From Watersipora subatra (lineage: Eukaryota > Bryozoa > Gymnolaemata > Cheilostomatida > Watersiporidae), in NCBI RefSeq assembly GCF_963576615.1, contig NC_088711.1:11402869-11466868 (forward strand): a stretch of DNA of 64,000 nt, given 5' to 3'. Below the pieces are notes generated by a model. That model was not told where the DNA came from, did no database searches, and saw only the letters and a list, made by a program, of their open reading frames with translations. Position 1 is the stretch's first letter, and each line of letters opens with the position of its first letter. The translations under genes and the position numbers were made by a program. This document shows positions 35,401 through 43,652 of the stretch, piece after piece.

Positions 35401-38139
35401 ACATTAAAGGTAAGGCCACACGAGACAAAATTCTCACGAAATCGGCGAAATTTGGACGAAACGATTCGTACGAATTGAAATTTGGACGAATTCGTCCATC
35501 GTTGGTTGCGCACGATGAACGAATCCTGAATTGGACGAAAGGTCTGAAATTCCTACGACTCGTTGTTTGATTGGTCGGTTGAAAAGGTTAGTTGAATGTT
35601 GAAGGCCGTTTTCTTTTGCGCATGTTTGGTCAGATCTAAAAAAGAAAACGATTTGCGAGTTTCTAGCCCGCAGTTCCTAACTCGGATTGAAAACTGTGTA
35701 CTGTGTTGGCGATTATATGTAATCAGTAGCACCATGGACGTAATGGATTTATTTAATAGAAATATAACTGTTTTGTAGCTAGACTAATATTTGCTGAAAA
35801 GTCAGGTTCCAATATGTATTTAATAGAAATATAACTGCTTTGTAGCTAGGCTAATAATTGCTGAAAAGTCAGGTTTAAATTTGTATTGTAATTAGAAGAA
35901 AAAGTAAAACGGTTTTGTGGACAAGCCAAAACCTGCTGTAGTCATACAAAAGAACCGTTTTGCAATGTAGTACATACGTAATAGTTCGTAATAATATTAT
36001 CAATGTACAAGCTCTATTCAAAAGTATACTAAAACCATTTACAACAACAGCCTACTACAACTACTCAGTGCAACTAGTATTAGCAGTTTTGTAGTTGCAT
36101 AGAAACGACCTTATTAACGCGCAGTTATATTGTAGGCGCCGAAATTAATTTACGTGTACATTCCGCAACCGATTTTAGGAATTAGGAATTGCGACTAGAA
36201 ACTCACAAATCGTTATCTTTTTTAGATCTGACCCGCATGTTTGTACTGAAGCAAATGATTGAAACGGAATCGGCTTCAATTTATCACCGCGTTATGATTG
36301 GCTAGTTGAAAGTTAGTTTCGTACGAATCCGTGGTGGGGAAACTCAGTGTGGCAGGTCAGAAATTTCGTACGAATGGAATTTCCCAGATTAGTTGAAATT
36401 ACACGATACGTGTGGCCCGGCCTTAAGACAATAAGTACACATTCAATGATGACTTCTATGCTGAATGATTGCAAAATCAAAAGATCTGCTTAGAACTATA
36501 AATGATCAGAAATGTTGGTTGTTAGTAGCAAGCGCTTGAAATGTTGGACAGTACCTGACTTTCTGGAATGTTCTTCTCTATGTTTATCTATAAAATAAAA
36601 GCATTAGCATTGAGTCTATAGAGCACACTATGAGCTAAGGATGACGTTTAACATGCCATTTGTAACATAGCGTGGTTGAGTACAAACATGGCACTACATT
36701 GCGCACTCATCAAATCTACGAGTAGTCCGCACTCTGATCTTAGAAGCTATTAATTAGCAGCAATTCGTATGAATAGCGGCTACACAGCTGAGAGCGGATA
36801 ACTCTGCAATGAAATGCGTAATGCACTACTTTATGACTTTTATCACTCTGAAGCAATCTTAGCTAGATAAGGCTGAGTACAGATCTATGCGGGCCTCATC
36901 ACACTTGAGCGAATCTTTCACTAATAAATCACTCGGGTGAATAAAATTAAAAATGTTTCAATTCATTGAGAGTAAGCAGTCTTATTCGTTCGCAAGAATG
37001 CTCAGCCATAATTCATTATGAGCTCTCTTTACCGCCAACACCCAAAACAACGCCGCTTTTTAAAATGGATTTTTAACAAGCTCACAATAAGTATTGGCAA
37101 GTGTGAGCAGACGGCCGAACAACTTTTACTGATGAGCAGCGAAACAATCGCATACTTATTCACTAAGTTTCCATGATGCGGTTAATCAGTGAGTTTGCGT
37201 CAATCCGTAAGTCAGAAACGGCAAAAATCCACAAATCAAGCGAGTTTTTTTTATCGCAAATCTTTATCGAATGTTTCATGCTTGCGAATGATGGAAACGG
37301 CATATGTGTAATGGTGCGCAAGAAAATGCGACGCATGCTTTCTATTTTAAACATTTTGCAAACTTCAGTTTTTCCTATTGCGATTTGACGATGCTAGAGT
37401 GCGCAGCCATGACCCCTGGCGTAGAATGTCACGTAAGCTATTCAATTTTTAACATTTTCTAACCTTCCGTTGTTCCTTTATCGAAAGTGTGTTGCTAAGC
37501 GAGACAGGAGTGCGCAGCCATGACCTCTGGCGTAGAATTCCTTATCTTTTTTAACAAAGTGCCCGCATTAATCCGTAATAAGTGAATGTTCATTGAAACA
37601 CTTATTGCATGGTAACTCAACGTGGGCACAACTCCAAACCCATATTATCCGCACAATGGAAGCATAGTGCATCTTACAACTTTTGACAGCTCTCATCGCT
37701 GATGCAAAAACCAATTAAATGCTACGGTTCATTACATCAATTGGTTTCTTCTCACAACATGACTGATGAGTTGCTACTCGAAAGTTCAATTTTATATTAG
37801 TAGTCAATATTATATTCTTTAAGACTGGTCTAACTGAGTTAACTGAGTCTGTCTCTCAATTTTGTAATCCGCTTTAGAGCAGGTCAGACTGACAAGCTCA
37901 CTGCTGTTTCAATGCAAATGGTACTCTCAAACATCACTTCAGGCAGTGGGAGGATACCAACCATGATCCTTGGGGACATTGCTGGAGGGTTCCTCATTAA
38001 GTACTTTGGTGAGCTCAGGGTTGGCTTTCGGGTCTGTCGTGTTGGCTGCTTGCATTTTCATTATATCCGATTCCTCTTTGGCTTTGATCTCATCGTCTGT
38101 AGGTCTTTGTACATTGGCCACCGCACCACTGGCCTTGTT
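26059..38139 (-). CDS. BCL9: BCL9/legless ortholog, about 8 coding exons
   Basis: BCL9/Legless bridges beta-catenin (HD2) and the Pygopus PHD finger (HD1) in Wnt-driven transcription. HD1 is in the exon at 34.2-34.4 kb (VFVFSTPLANMAA, then NSIISYHI); HD2 is in the exon at 32.0-33.0 kb (LTPEQRQNRENGMASL...KIHEMLM). Both match the family order and spacing. A KSKKRKS cluster near the end of the HD2 exon could be a nuclear signal. The rest is Pro/Gly/Met-rich, ending GTSPYMMGGM. Joined exons 37962-38061, 36555-36587, 34181-34386, 31966-32982, 31650-31841, 28307-29306, 26622-26843 and 26059-26414 give one open frame of 1041 residues; vertebrate and fly proteins have about 1400-1500. The six exons from HD1 on are secure; the first two are proposals. 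No paralog is visible in the window. Confidence 0.93.
26622..26843 (-). CDS. BCL9: BCL9 penultimate exon
   Basis: 74 codons in phase 1 on both sides. It reads AHNHAGLPQYSGMTMHP and continues Pro/Met-rich to PPNI at donor CATAG|GTATGT. Confidence 0.9.
27183..27281. ncRNA. Two adjacent hairpins in a BCL9 intron
   Basis: Hairpin 1 (27183-27230) pairs CGATAAATAAA with TTTATTTATCG and an inner CGATCT/AGATCG. Hairpin 2 (27234-27281) has 21-base arms, TCATCCAGTGGCATCAGCAAC against GTTGTTGATGCAACTGGATGA, with one mismatch, one G:U and a 6-base loop. Size and pairing resemble small-RNA precursors, but foldback transposon debris could look the same and no transcript is known. Confidence 0.35.
27381..27500 (+). 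mobile_element. tRNA-derived SINE copy
   Basis: Box A-like TGGCTCAGTAG at 27381 and box B-like GAGTTTGATTCC at 27438, followed by CGTGTAAGGCAATCTTTTTCCTAAC. The same tail recurs on the minus strand at about 42610-42640, so this is a dispersed family and not a tRNA gene. Confidence 0.6.
27548..27890. repeat. 16-bp minisatellite, about 21 copies
   Basis: Unit TACAACATACACCTCC, with TATAACATACACCTCC and TATAAAATACACCTCC variants grouped in blocks, lies in a BCL9 intron. No coding potential. Confidence 0.96.
28307..29306 (-). CDS. BCL9: BCL9 large C-terminal exon
   Basis: 333 codons plus one base. It starts GHPASGSASHKPPPSYS after acceptor ACTTTCAG. It contains NLKITSSTLANLAKGVEQ and NMVEGGPF, the least repetitive part and so probably a conserved block, plus a PQPGQQPAQQPG run and PPPPPQRLPQ near the end. 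Donor CAAG|GTGGGG, phase 1. Confidence 0.9.
29307..31649. other. BCL9 intron with microsatellite and duplication
   Basis: Intron between two BCL9 exons. It holds the ATGT microsatellite and flanking palindromes at 30.4-30.6 kb and a tandem duplication of a 28-bp unit with GTGTTCAATCAGATAGCCCC at about 30748-30803. No other exon was recognised. Confidence 0.6.
30456..30620. repeat. Palindromic ATGTATGC cluster and (ATGT)n microsatellite
   Basis: Alternating CTATGTATGTATGC/TATACATCATACAT segments form inverted repeats at 30456-30545. They run into about 19 copies of ATGT up to 30617. Confidence 0.95.
31650..31841 (-). CDS. BCL9: BCL9 exon, Pro/Gly/Met-rich
   Basis: 64 codons between acceptor GTTGTAG and donor CCAA|GTAACT, phase 0 at both ends. 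It starts IPPSPLTATPQGIMPG, comparable in style to the post-HD2 part of BCL9, and ends GPPEPFQ. Longer minus-strand open frames in other registers here are shadows. Confidence 0.85.
31966..32982 (-). CDS. BCL9: BCL9 exon with HD2 (beta-catenin-binding)
   Basis: 339 codons, phase 0 at both ends. After an N-terminal Ser/Pro-rich part, the HD2 helix LTPEQRQNRENGMASL...MLMD aligns with BCL9 'LSQEQLEHRERSLQTLRDIQRMLF'. A collagen-like run of GP/PMGPGG units follows, then a KSKKRKS cluster and SPKYQ at donor CAG|GTTGGC. The Gly/Pro/Met run is coded by short GGTCCTCC-type repeats (about 32100-32540). Confidence 0.95.
33210..33990. repeat. 42-bp minisatellite, about 18 copies, in a BCL9 intron
   Basis: Unit begins GTGAACAAATATAGACATTTG and ends GGAGTAAGTCCTTTAAA. 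The length is a multiple of three, so several frames stay open on both strands (up to 305 codons minus), but they only repeat a 14-residue unit and lie between the HD1 and HD2 exons. Confidence 0.97.
34181..34386 (-). CDS. BCL9: BCL9 exon with HD1 (Pygopus-binding)
   Basis: The acceptor CTTATTCGTCAG opens in phase 1 with GDERKAEFNKNG. The HD1 core VFVFSTPLANMAASAV and NSIISYHIEEPSTKRF match BCL9 'VYVFST-x-x-ANKAAEAV' and the following 'I-x-x-[FY]-H' block. It ends FIQ at donor CAG|GTGAAT, phase 0. Confidence 0.95.
34387..36554. other. BCL9 intron upstream of HD1
   Basis: Contains a tandem pair of GATAGCGTAGCGACACACCC (34486-34531) and the 1-kb foldback element at 35.4-36.4 kb. No exon seen. 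Confidence 0.55.
35404..36426. mobile_element. 1.0-kb foldback element with TTAA ends
   Basis: The left end TTAAAGGTAAGGCCACACG is mirrored at the right (CGTGTGGCCCGGCCTTAA). Inner segments also pair: GGTCAGATCTAAAAAAG at 35629 with TTTTTTAGATCTGACC near 36215, then the GATTTGCGAGTTTCTAG region. Near 35755-35875 a 66-bp segment (AATAGAAATATAACTG...) is tandemly doubled. A 60-codon frame inside shows no transposase motif. Confidence 0.78.
36555..36587 (-). CDS. BCL9: BCL9 33-nt micro-exon (proposed)
   Basis: A good acceptor (TTTTATTTTATAG) and donor (AGTCAG|GTACTG) bracket 33 bases that read KHREEHSRKS in the phase required by the HD1 exon, giving the polar run KHREEHSRKSGDERKAEF. Other phases put stops into the join. 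No direct homology supports it because this part of BCL9 is not conserved. Confidence 0.55.
36588..37961. other. Spacer or intron with 110-bp near-duplication
   Basis: GAGTGCGCAGCCATGACCCCTGGCG-type sequence occurs twice (about 37397 and 37508) with similar flanks (TTTTTAACATTTTCTAACC), a small tandem duplication. No exon was recognised. Confidence 0.5.
37962..38139 (-). CDS. Proposed first coding exon of BCL9 (or terminal exon of another gene)
   Basis: The acceptor CCTTGTAG opens a frame with acidic, protein-like content (DDEIKAKEESDIMKMQ, NPELTKVLNEEPSSNV). ATG codons lie at 38061-38059 and 38055-38053. Splicing at CATG|GTTGGT (a weak donor) leaves phase 1, which joins the 33-nt exon at 36.6 kb and keeps the frame to the BCL9 HD1 exon. 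Without that splice the frame ends at TGA (37941-37939, last residues GWYPPTA), which would make it a terminal exon of an upstream minus-strand gene, possibly the CECR2-like one. Both readings remain open. Confidence 0.45.
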
Positions 38140-41041
38140 CTACAAGGGTCATACGGTTACATCGGTTTGCTTAGCAAAAAATAACCACAAAGCATGTAAA
38201 ACCGCTATAGATCGCTAGAGACGGGAGACCCGTTTACCCCTCTGTCTAACGCACTGTTGTCAAGCATTCTAAGCCTGACGCGAATCATGAAATTGCGCCT
38301 AATGTTTGCTATTTGGCTTGCGAATCAATAAGTGTACACAAAGATGAATGGTGAGCTGTGTTACACTTCAAAGAGACGTCACTAAACCATTCTAGAACAA
38401 ATGAAGAACCAAATCGGCCTGAGCTATGCAGCTTGTGATACATGTCAAACTAGCCTGCCACTAATTTCTGGAGACGGGCACAATTCCTGTTGTTTCAATG
38501 AACGCTCACGAGGGCTGGGTATGAAGGGGTGGTGTACCAACTAACAGATAGATCCATGGCCATGCCGCTGGCAGGAACAGTCATATATAGTGTGGGTGAC
38601 TACTAAATTTTAGAATGGCGTAGCACTGTTCTTATTAGGCATTGTGAATCAGTGTGCCTTAGCTTGAGTTCTACTACAACTGTGTCACAAGGCGATTTTT
38701 AATTTTTTTCGCTACTAAAAATCCAGTCTTCTGAGCATGATTAAAATATGAAGTCGCCTGTGATCGTTGACAAACTTTTATACAGTCTAAAAGAAACATC
38801 GGCAATACCTTCTTTTTCTTACATGAGCGACTCTCTAGTCGTACATTCATTTTGGCGTGCGGCAAATGGCTGCCGTGCTACAGGTTCAAACCAAAAAAGT
38901 TTTCTTTACACATGACATGCTCAGCGGTATCCGTCCCTGAGCCTTTCATGGAACAACGGTATGTACGGTCAAACCTCAAACTATGATCATCTCTACATAC
39001 AATTTTTTTGGAAACTGCAGTTCTCCTTCCATAGTTTAGTTCCAAATTGCTTGAACAATATTAAACAACGCTTCACACCTTCCCTTCTTAGATTTAAGAT
39101 CACAGATCTCGAGAAGACTAGTGTGAGTGATGAAAGCAGCAGTCAATGCTCTTCTTAGAATTATAAGAATAATAGAAAGACACGATCAAACAATTTCAGA
39201 TCAATTCTTTAAAGAATTTTCGAAGCTATCGAGAGGTCATCGCGTGGAAGCAAACGAGGAAAGGAAAGTCACAAAAAGTGAAAGTGGAGAGGCTAGCTAG
39301 AGATTTACATGCAAAATTATGAAATATAAGAACAGAAATATATATGGATCAGTTTAGAATTCACGGGTTTTATTTAGACGGGCTCTGAATCTCAATGACG
39401 ACATTTACCTAAACCCTGTCCTTCTACATTCCAAGCAGCGTTATGCCTCAATTTTCTAGCCTTCAGCATAAAAGTAATATCATAATAAACATTTCTAATG
39501 ATTGACTCTTAATTAATTACTAATTAAATTTAGCTTCACCTACTCTAAATGCTACACTGTTACAATACTACATGTATATGTAGCGACCTGAAGTCACTTC
39601 AGGTCGCAACATATAGCATTACAAAGCCAAAGACCTAATGATAAGTACTTATCATTAAGTCTTTGGTTCTGGAATTAATCAATGAAACACAATGTATTTT
39701 CATAACAATATTTGCTCCAAAATACGACAGCTTTGACTTACAAAGCAAATATCAAAATGGATTAACTTAGTGCCGATGTTTGTCTGTATGTACTGTTTGC
39801 TACCAAAAGGGAATTCGGTACAGAATGACTACCAGTTAATGCTAGTATTATGTTGACCGATGTTGGCAAACCTAATTGTTTGGCAATAAATATCAAGATT
39901 TGAGTAAAAACAAGCAAGCTATCAGACTAGTTGGCAAATCAAACCATTTCCATGACAATTACAGTCTCACGATGGCAGTCAACAATCCCAATTTAAATAA
40001 TCATCTCGTAAGAATTCAATGATTCTCCAGGTGACAGAGGGCACTGCAGCTTTCAATAGCAGCTATTGAAACTATGGTCATGGCTACGGAGTATAAAAAG
40101 CTTACACAGTGTAAACTTACGGTAGTACTTCAAGCGAGAAGAGTGGATGACAGAGTTTGATTATTTTCTATGATAATAAAGCAACATGATTATTTTGGAC
40201 CAACGAAAATCTACCATATCGATTATGATTATGAATGAAAATGGCATGAGTCCTTTAATAAAACTGTCTTATGGCCTAGCAAGAAGCAGCCTAAGCAGCA
40301 GGTCTGCACGTTTAGAGTACAGCCAGATGGCTGGCCAGCTCCAGCAATCTTTCGAGATTTTTTATTTTAAAATGGTGTGCTCAGGATCTGGTACAAATCT
40401 GGTTCACTCCTTCTCCACCACCCCTCCCCTCCCGAACAGGGTATGTAACGACGGCGAATATCAGCGCAGAGACAGTCAACAACAGTATGATAAGTTGTAG
40501 AAAAGACAGCTATCGCTAGCCATGACGAGACCTGTGCCATGCACACTCACACAGGTGTATCAATCCTAGCATTGTTATGACTCTTCAGCAGTTCTAAGTA
40601 AACAGTCGGAATCCCGCACAAAGACGTGAAAGTTTCAAACTAAATAAGCGAGTGAGGCTCTTTGAGAAGGTGTTGACTCATGGTCTGGTCGTCGAGATGA
40701 ACGTGTCACTAGCAATGTAACTTGTCATCCCAATTGTCTACAAAGCAGAGCCAATCCTACGACCTATAGCGAGTGCTATTCGGTGCTACAATCGCATGCT
40801 GAGAAACGGTGACATCAGCGGTGGGCCTGCTGTGTGTGTAGAAAAGATGAGACTGTGCGGTTAGGAATATTTGAACATGAACTGTTTTTAAAACCAACAG
40901 AAACATTGTTGCAACCCCAAATCAATATTCTCCCCGTAAGTTATTCGCTATCAAGTCAACTCTCACTGGAATACAAGAGAAGTACGGGTCAAGGCTGAGC
41001 CAAAAACTATTGAACTTCTTAATAGTTAGGAGAGCAGCAGG
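38140..41041. other. No secure gene; small palindromes
   Basis: Lies between the BCL9 5' side and the CECR2-like exons. It should hold BCL9 5' sequence and any further CECR2 exons, but none could be proved. Perfect palindromes occur at 39.58-39.67 kb. Confidence 0.4.
39583..39666. repeat. Two consecutive near-perfect palindromes
   Basis: First: GCGACCTGAAG-TCA-CTTCAGGTCGC (39583-39607). Second: CCAAAGACCTAATGATAAGT paired with ACTTATCATTAAGTCTTTGG (39627-39666), one mismatch and no loop. They are 19 bases apart. Confidence 0.92.
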
Positions 41042-41514
41042 GTAAGGTTGGTTCACACTATATCGCTGTATCTCGGCGTTGATGCCACAATAGTTGGGTG
41101 ATCATCGATGATAACAATGTTCCCACTATCACAAACCATCTTGTGATTTTCGTTTGCTTCAGCAAATACTCCGTGACGTAGTGTTCTCATTTTTCTTTTA
41201 AAGTTTTTGCAAAAAAACCTCTTTATTTTTGCGCACTCAAATCAAATACTAATCTTGTAGTAACTATCATAAATAAAAATAAAGACATCACGCTATCCGC
41301 CACTGCGAATTACTATCACCAAAAAGGTTCGCATTGTACAGGCTGTCGTCGATGCTCAGCAAAATATCGGGAAAGTTTGCAAAGCTACAAACTTTCCTAA
41401 CGTATTGTTACGTCAATGCTATCGGTCCCTGACGCGCATAGTCGACGATGAGTGTCGAAAGGACAATGCCGACAGTGGGCAATATAGGGTGAACCAGGCT
41501 TTAAGGACAAGTAG
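41042..41514. mobile_element. MITE, about 470 bp
   Basis: The left end TAAGGTTGGTTCACACTATAT is mirrored by ATATAGGGTGAACCAGGCTTTAA at the right. TTAA stands at the right edge. No coding sequence. The end pattern (GG-TTCAC near a TTAA) resembles other elements in the window. Confidence 0.7.
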
Positions 41515-42087
41515 GAAAGGTTGAAAATATGGAGCCGCGTAGATATTAGCTGGGCTTCATGATTGATGATAAATACACGCGAAAGTTACGTATTGCATTT
41601 TAGACATGAGTGTGTTTCTGTTTGCTAAACGTATCTCTAAAGAGTAAATAAGAGATACCCATATTATTCCGAGTGTAAAATAATCAGGTGAATAAGTCAT
41701 CACTGATCAACTTGATTTTGAAAAATATAATTGGAATTAAGAGCAAACTTGAATTCCTACATATAACCTTCAAGCGTATAGTAAGAGATCATCATCATTC
41801 ATACCCACAAACTTACTTATGAGTTTACCTCCACACAGCGGAAAGTGGCCTGTATCCGTATATCAGTAGAAAATATTGATAAAGACCTGAGGCTACATTT
41901 TTAAATGATGCATCACAGAGGCATCTTGTTTCATACACCACTAGAGAAACTAACATATTTCTTCTGCACTTGAGAGGGGTTTGAGATTGGAATACGATCG
42001 ACACATACGTACAAATACGTACCCCTAAGCGTAGAAAACCAAAACGCACGCCATATTTTCTCATTAGAATGAGTAACTCTAAAATCA

Positions 42088-43590
42088 CTGCTTTGCGACT
42101 GCTACTGATAAAACTAATAAATACAGTTCACTGGTAATTGGGAATCTGTAAAACTGATACTAATCATTTCTAGCTTGGACTTGACTACAAGAAAATTTCC
42201 AGAGTATTTTTGGACCTGGAAGAGACCCTCTCTACTTAATTTATATTTGCTATTACTCTTTGTAACTTGAATGATTCATTTAAACTTGCAGGCATTGATC
42301 ATTGAAAATAAAGTTATTATCTATTTTTAACAATCTTCCACCTAATATCCATTCTCGTAGCAGAAAAAGACATTTTAAACACTATTTGTCAAACTATTTA
42401 TTCGATTTTAATGGCCCTTAACTGTTGCCCTTTTTTTTTGTTTTTTTTGTTTTACTAATGTTGTATGGCCTAATTTGAAAAACATTTCTATTTTTGTAAT
42501 AAAATTATTGCCAATAAAGTACTACCTACATCTATCTATTTATGCTTTAAATGATTTCGATAAGCTTTGCTATAATAAGAGCCGTGTCCGTCTATTTGTA
42601 GCTGTGCTCAAAGCGTTAGAAAAAAAGATTGCACCACACGGGAATCGAACCCAGGTACTTGGATCACTCAACCAATTTTCCACATCTATGAATAACTATG
42701 CACATAGTTATCACACATGACAAGCCCTCACAGCACACGGTGCTATCAGCGTATTAGTCAGCACTTTATATACTTATAAATTCGACCATAAGTAGGCAGT
42801 TCAGTTTAATTTTAGTCATGTATAACACTCTGAACACTGTTACCAACTAAACTATAGTAGCAAAGAGCGCATAAGGGGTTTTAAACATTGCTCTGCTAAA
42901 TTGTTAACAAGTGTTCTCCACCATAGCACCGCCTCTTACAGCATTATTTAATCATTGTTGAAAATTTATTCTAAAGTCTGCCATTGAAACAGGAGCGATG
43001 AAGACCATCTCTTGGTCCGTTTTACCGAGCGCATATTTAGAAATGAATCGTATTGTCAATAAATTATTAGGTGAGTAGTTAAACCCATTTGAATGTCACA
43101 CACACTTTTTGGCAGACTTTATAATAAACTTGACAAAAAGACGATGCTATGGCTCAACTGGCGTTATGGTATGGAATCGGGAATTGTCTCCATCTTATCA
43201 TAAGCGATGTGATGATCTATTACTATGGAGAGTCTCTGCCAAGCTTTGTATCCAATCTTTCTATTGAAATTAAAAAAGTTGTAACGAATGCTCACACCTT
43301 AGTCCGCTACTTTCTAGCCAGCGGCAGAACAGCCAACCAATTTGGCTGCACCAGAAAGGATCATATATTACTTCCTGTCAACTTTAAAGCTAATAAATCA
43401 AGCAACTGTCAGCGATTCACTATACAGGTTCTAAGTTACTTCCAAAGCAGCCGCGTGCTACCAAGATCCCCTCCACTCGCGGCCCTTTCGAGAAATATTC
43501 AAAGGAAACCAAATACTGCAGCAATCAAGCAATCCATCCATACGAAGGTATATTTACTCTTACGTCTATATAAAGGATGAACATTCTCAC
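42088..43590. other. No further secure exon
   Basis: Region downstream of CECR2-like exon 7, containing the SINE at 42.6 kb. A plus-strand 143-codon frame at 43149-43580 has no recognisable domain and is not called. Confidence 0.4.
42605..42685 (-). mobile_element. tRNA-derived SINE copy
   Basis: On the minus strand, TGGTTGAGTGA (box A-like) and GGTTCGATTCC (perfect box B) are followed by CGTGTGGTGCAATCTTTTTTTCTAAC, nearly the same tail as at 27450. The A-B distance is only about 25 bases, too short for a tRNA gene. Confidence 0.6.
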
Positions 43591-43652
43591 CTCTCCCTAC
43601 GTCTGCATCTTTCAAAAAGATGTTCCAGCCTCCAGAGTTTATACAGAAAACG
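43591..43652 (-). CDS. CECR2: CECR2-like exon 7 (62 nt, probable)
   Basis: The acceptor TATTACTGTCTAG and donor GAGAG|GTGAGA bracket RFLYKLWRLEHLFERCRRRE in the phase set by exon 6. A basic helical stretch after 'FLPSI' is expected in CECR2. It ends in phase 2; the next exon was not identified with confidence. Confidence 0.65.

Noticed and set aside
38820-38880. Small minus-strand exon MNVRLESRS with donor CAT|GTAAGA
   Set aside because: Joining it to the 38139 acceptor creates a stop codon, so it does not fit the proposed BCL9 start.
40121-40167. Possible 47-nt minus-strand exon (KIIKLCHPLFSLEVLP) with strong donor CC|GTAAGT
   Set aside because: It starts in phase 0 while CECR2-like exon 7 ends in phase 2, and the peptide matches nothing expected; probably a chance splice-site pair.
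41833-41891. Possible exon SLSIFSTDIRIQATFRCVE in a phase that fits after CECR2-like exon 7
   Set aside because: The donor is weak (GAG|GTAAAC) and the peptide has no likeness to CECR2; phase agreement alone is not enough.
42605-42685. tRNA gene on the minus strand
   Set aside because: Perfect box B but box A is only about 25 bases away and no cloverleaf closes; tRNA-derived SINE is the better reading.
43149-43580. Plus-strand 143-codon frame
   Set aside because: No domain or splice context recognised, and it abuts CECR2-like exon 7 on the other strand; kept as unproven.
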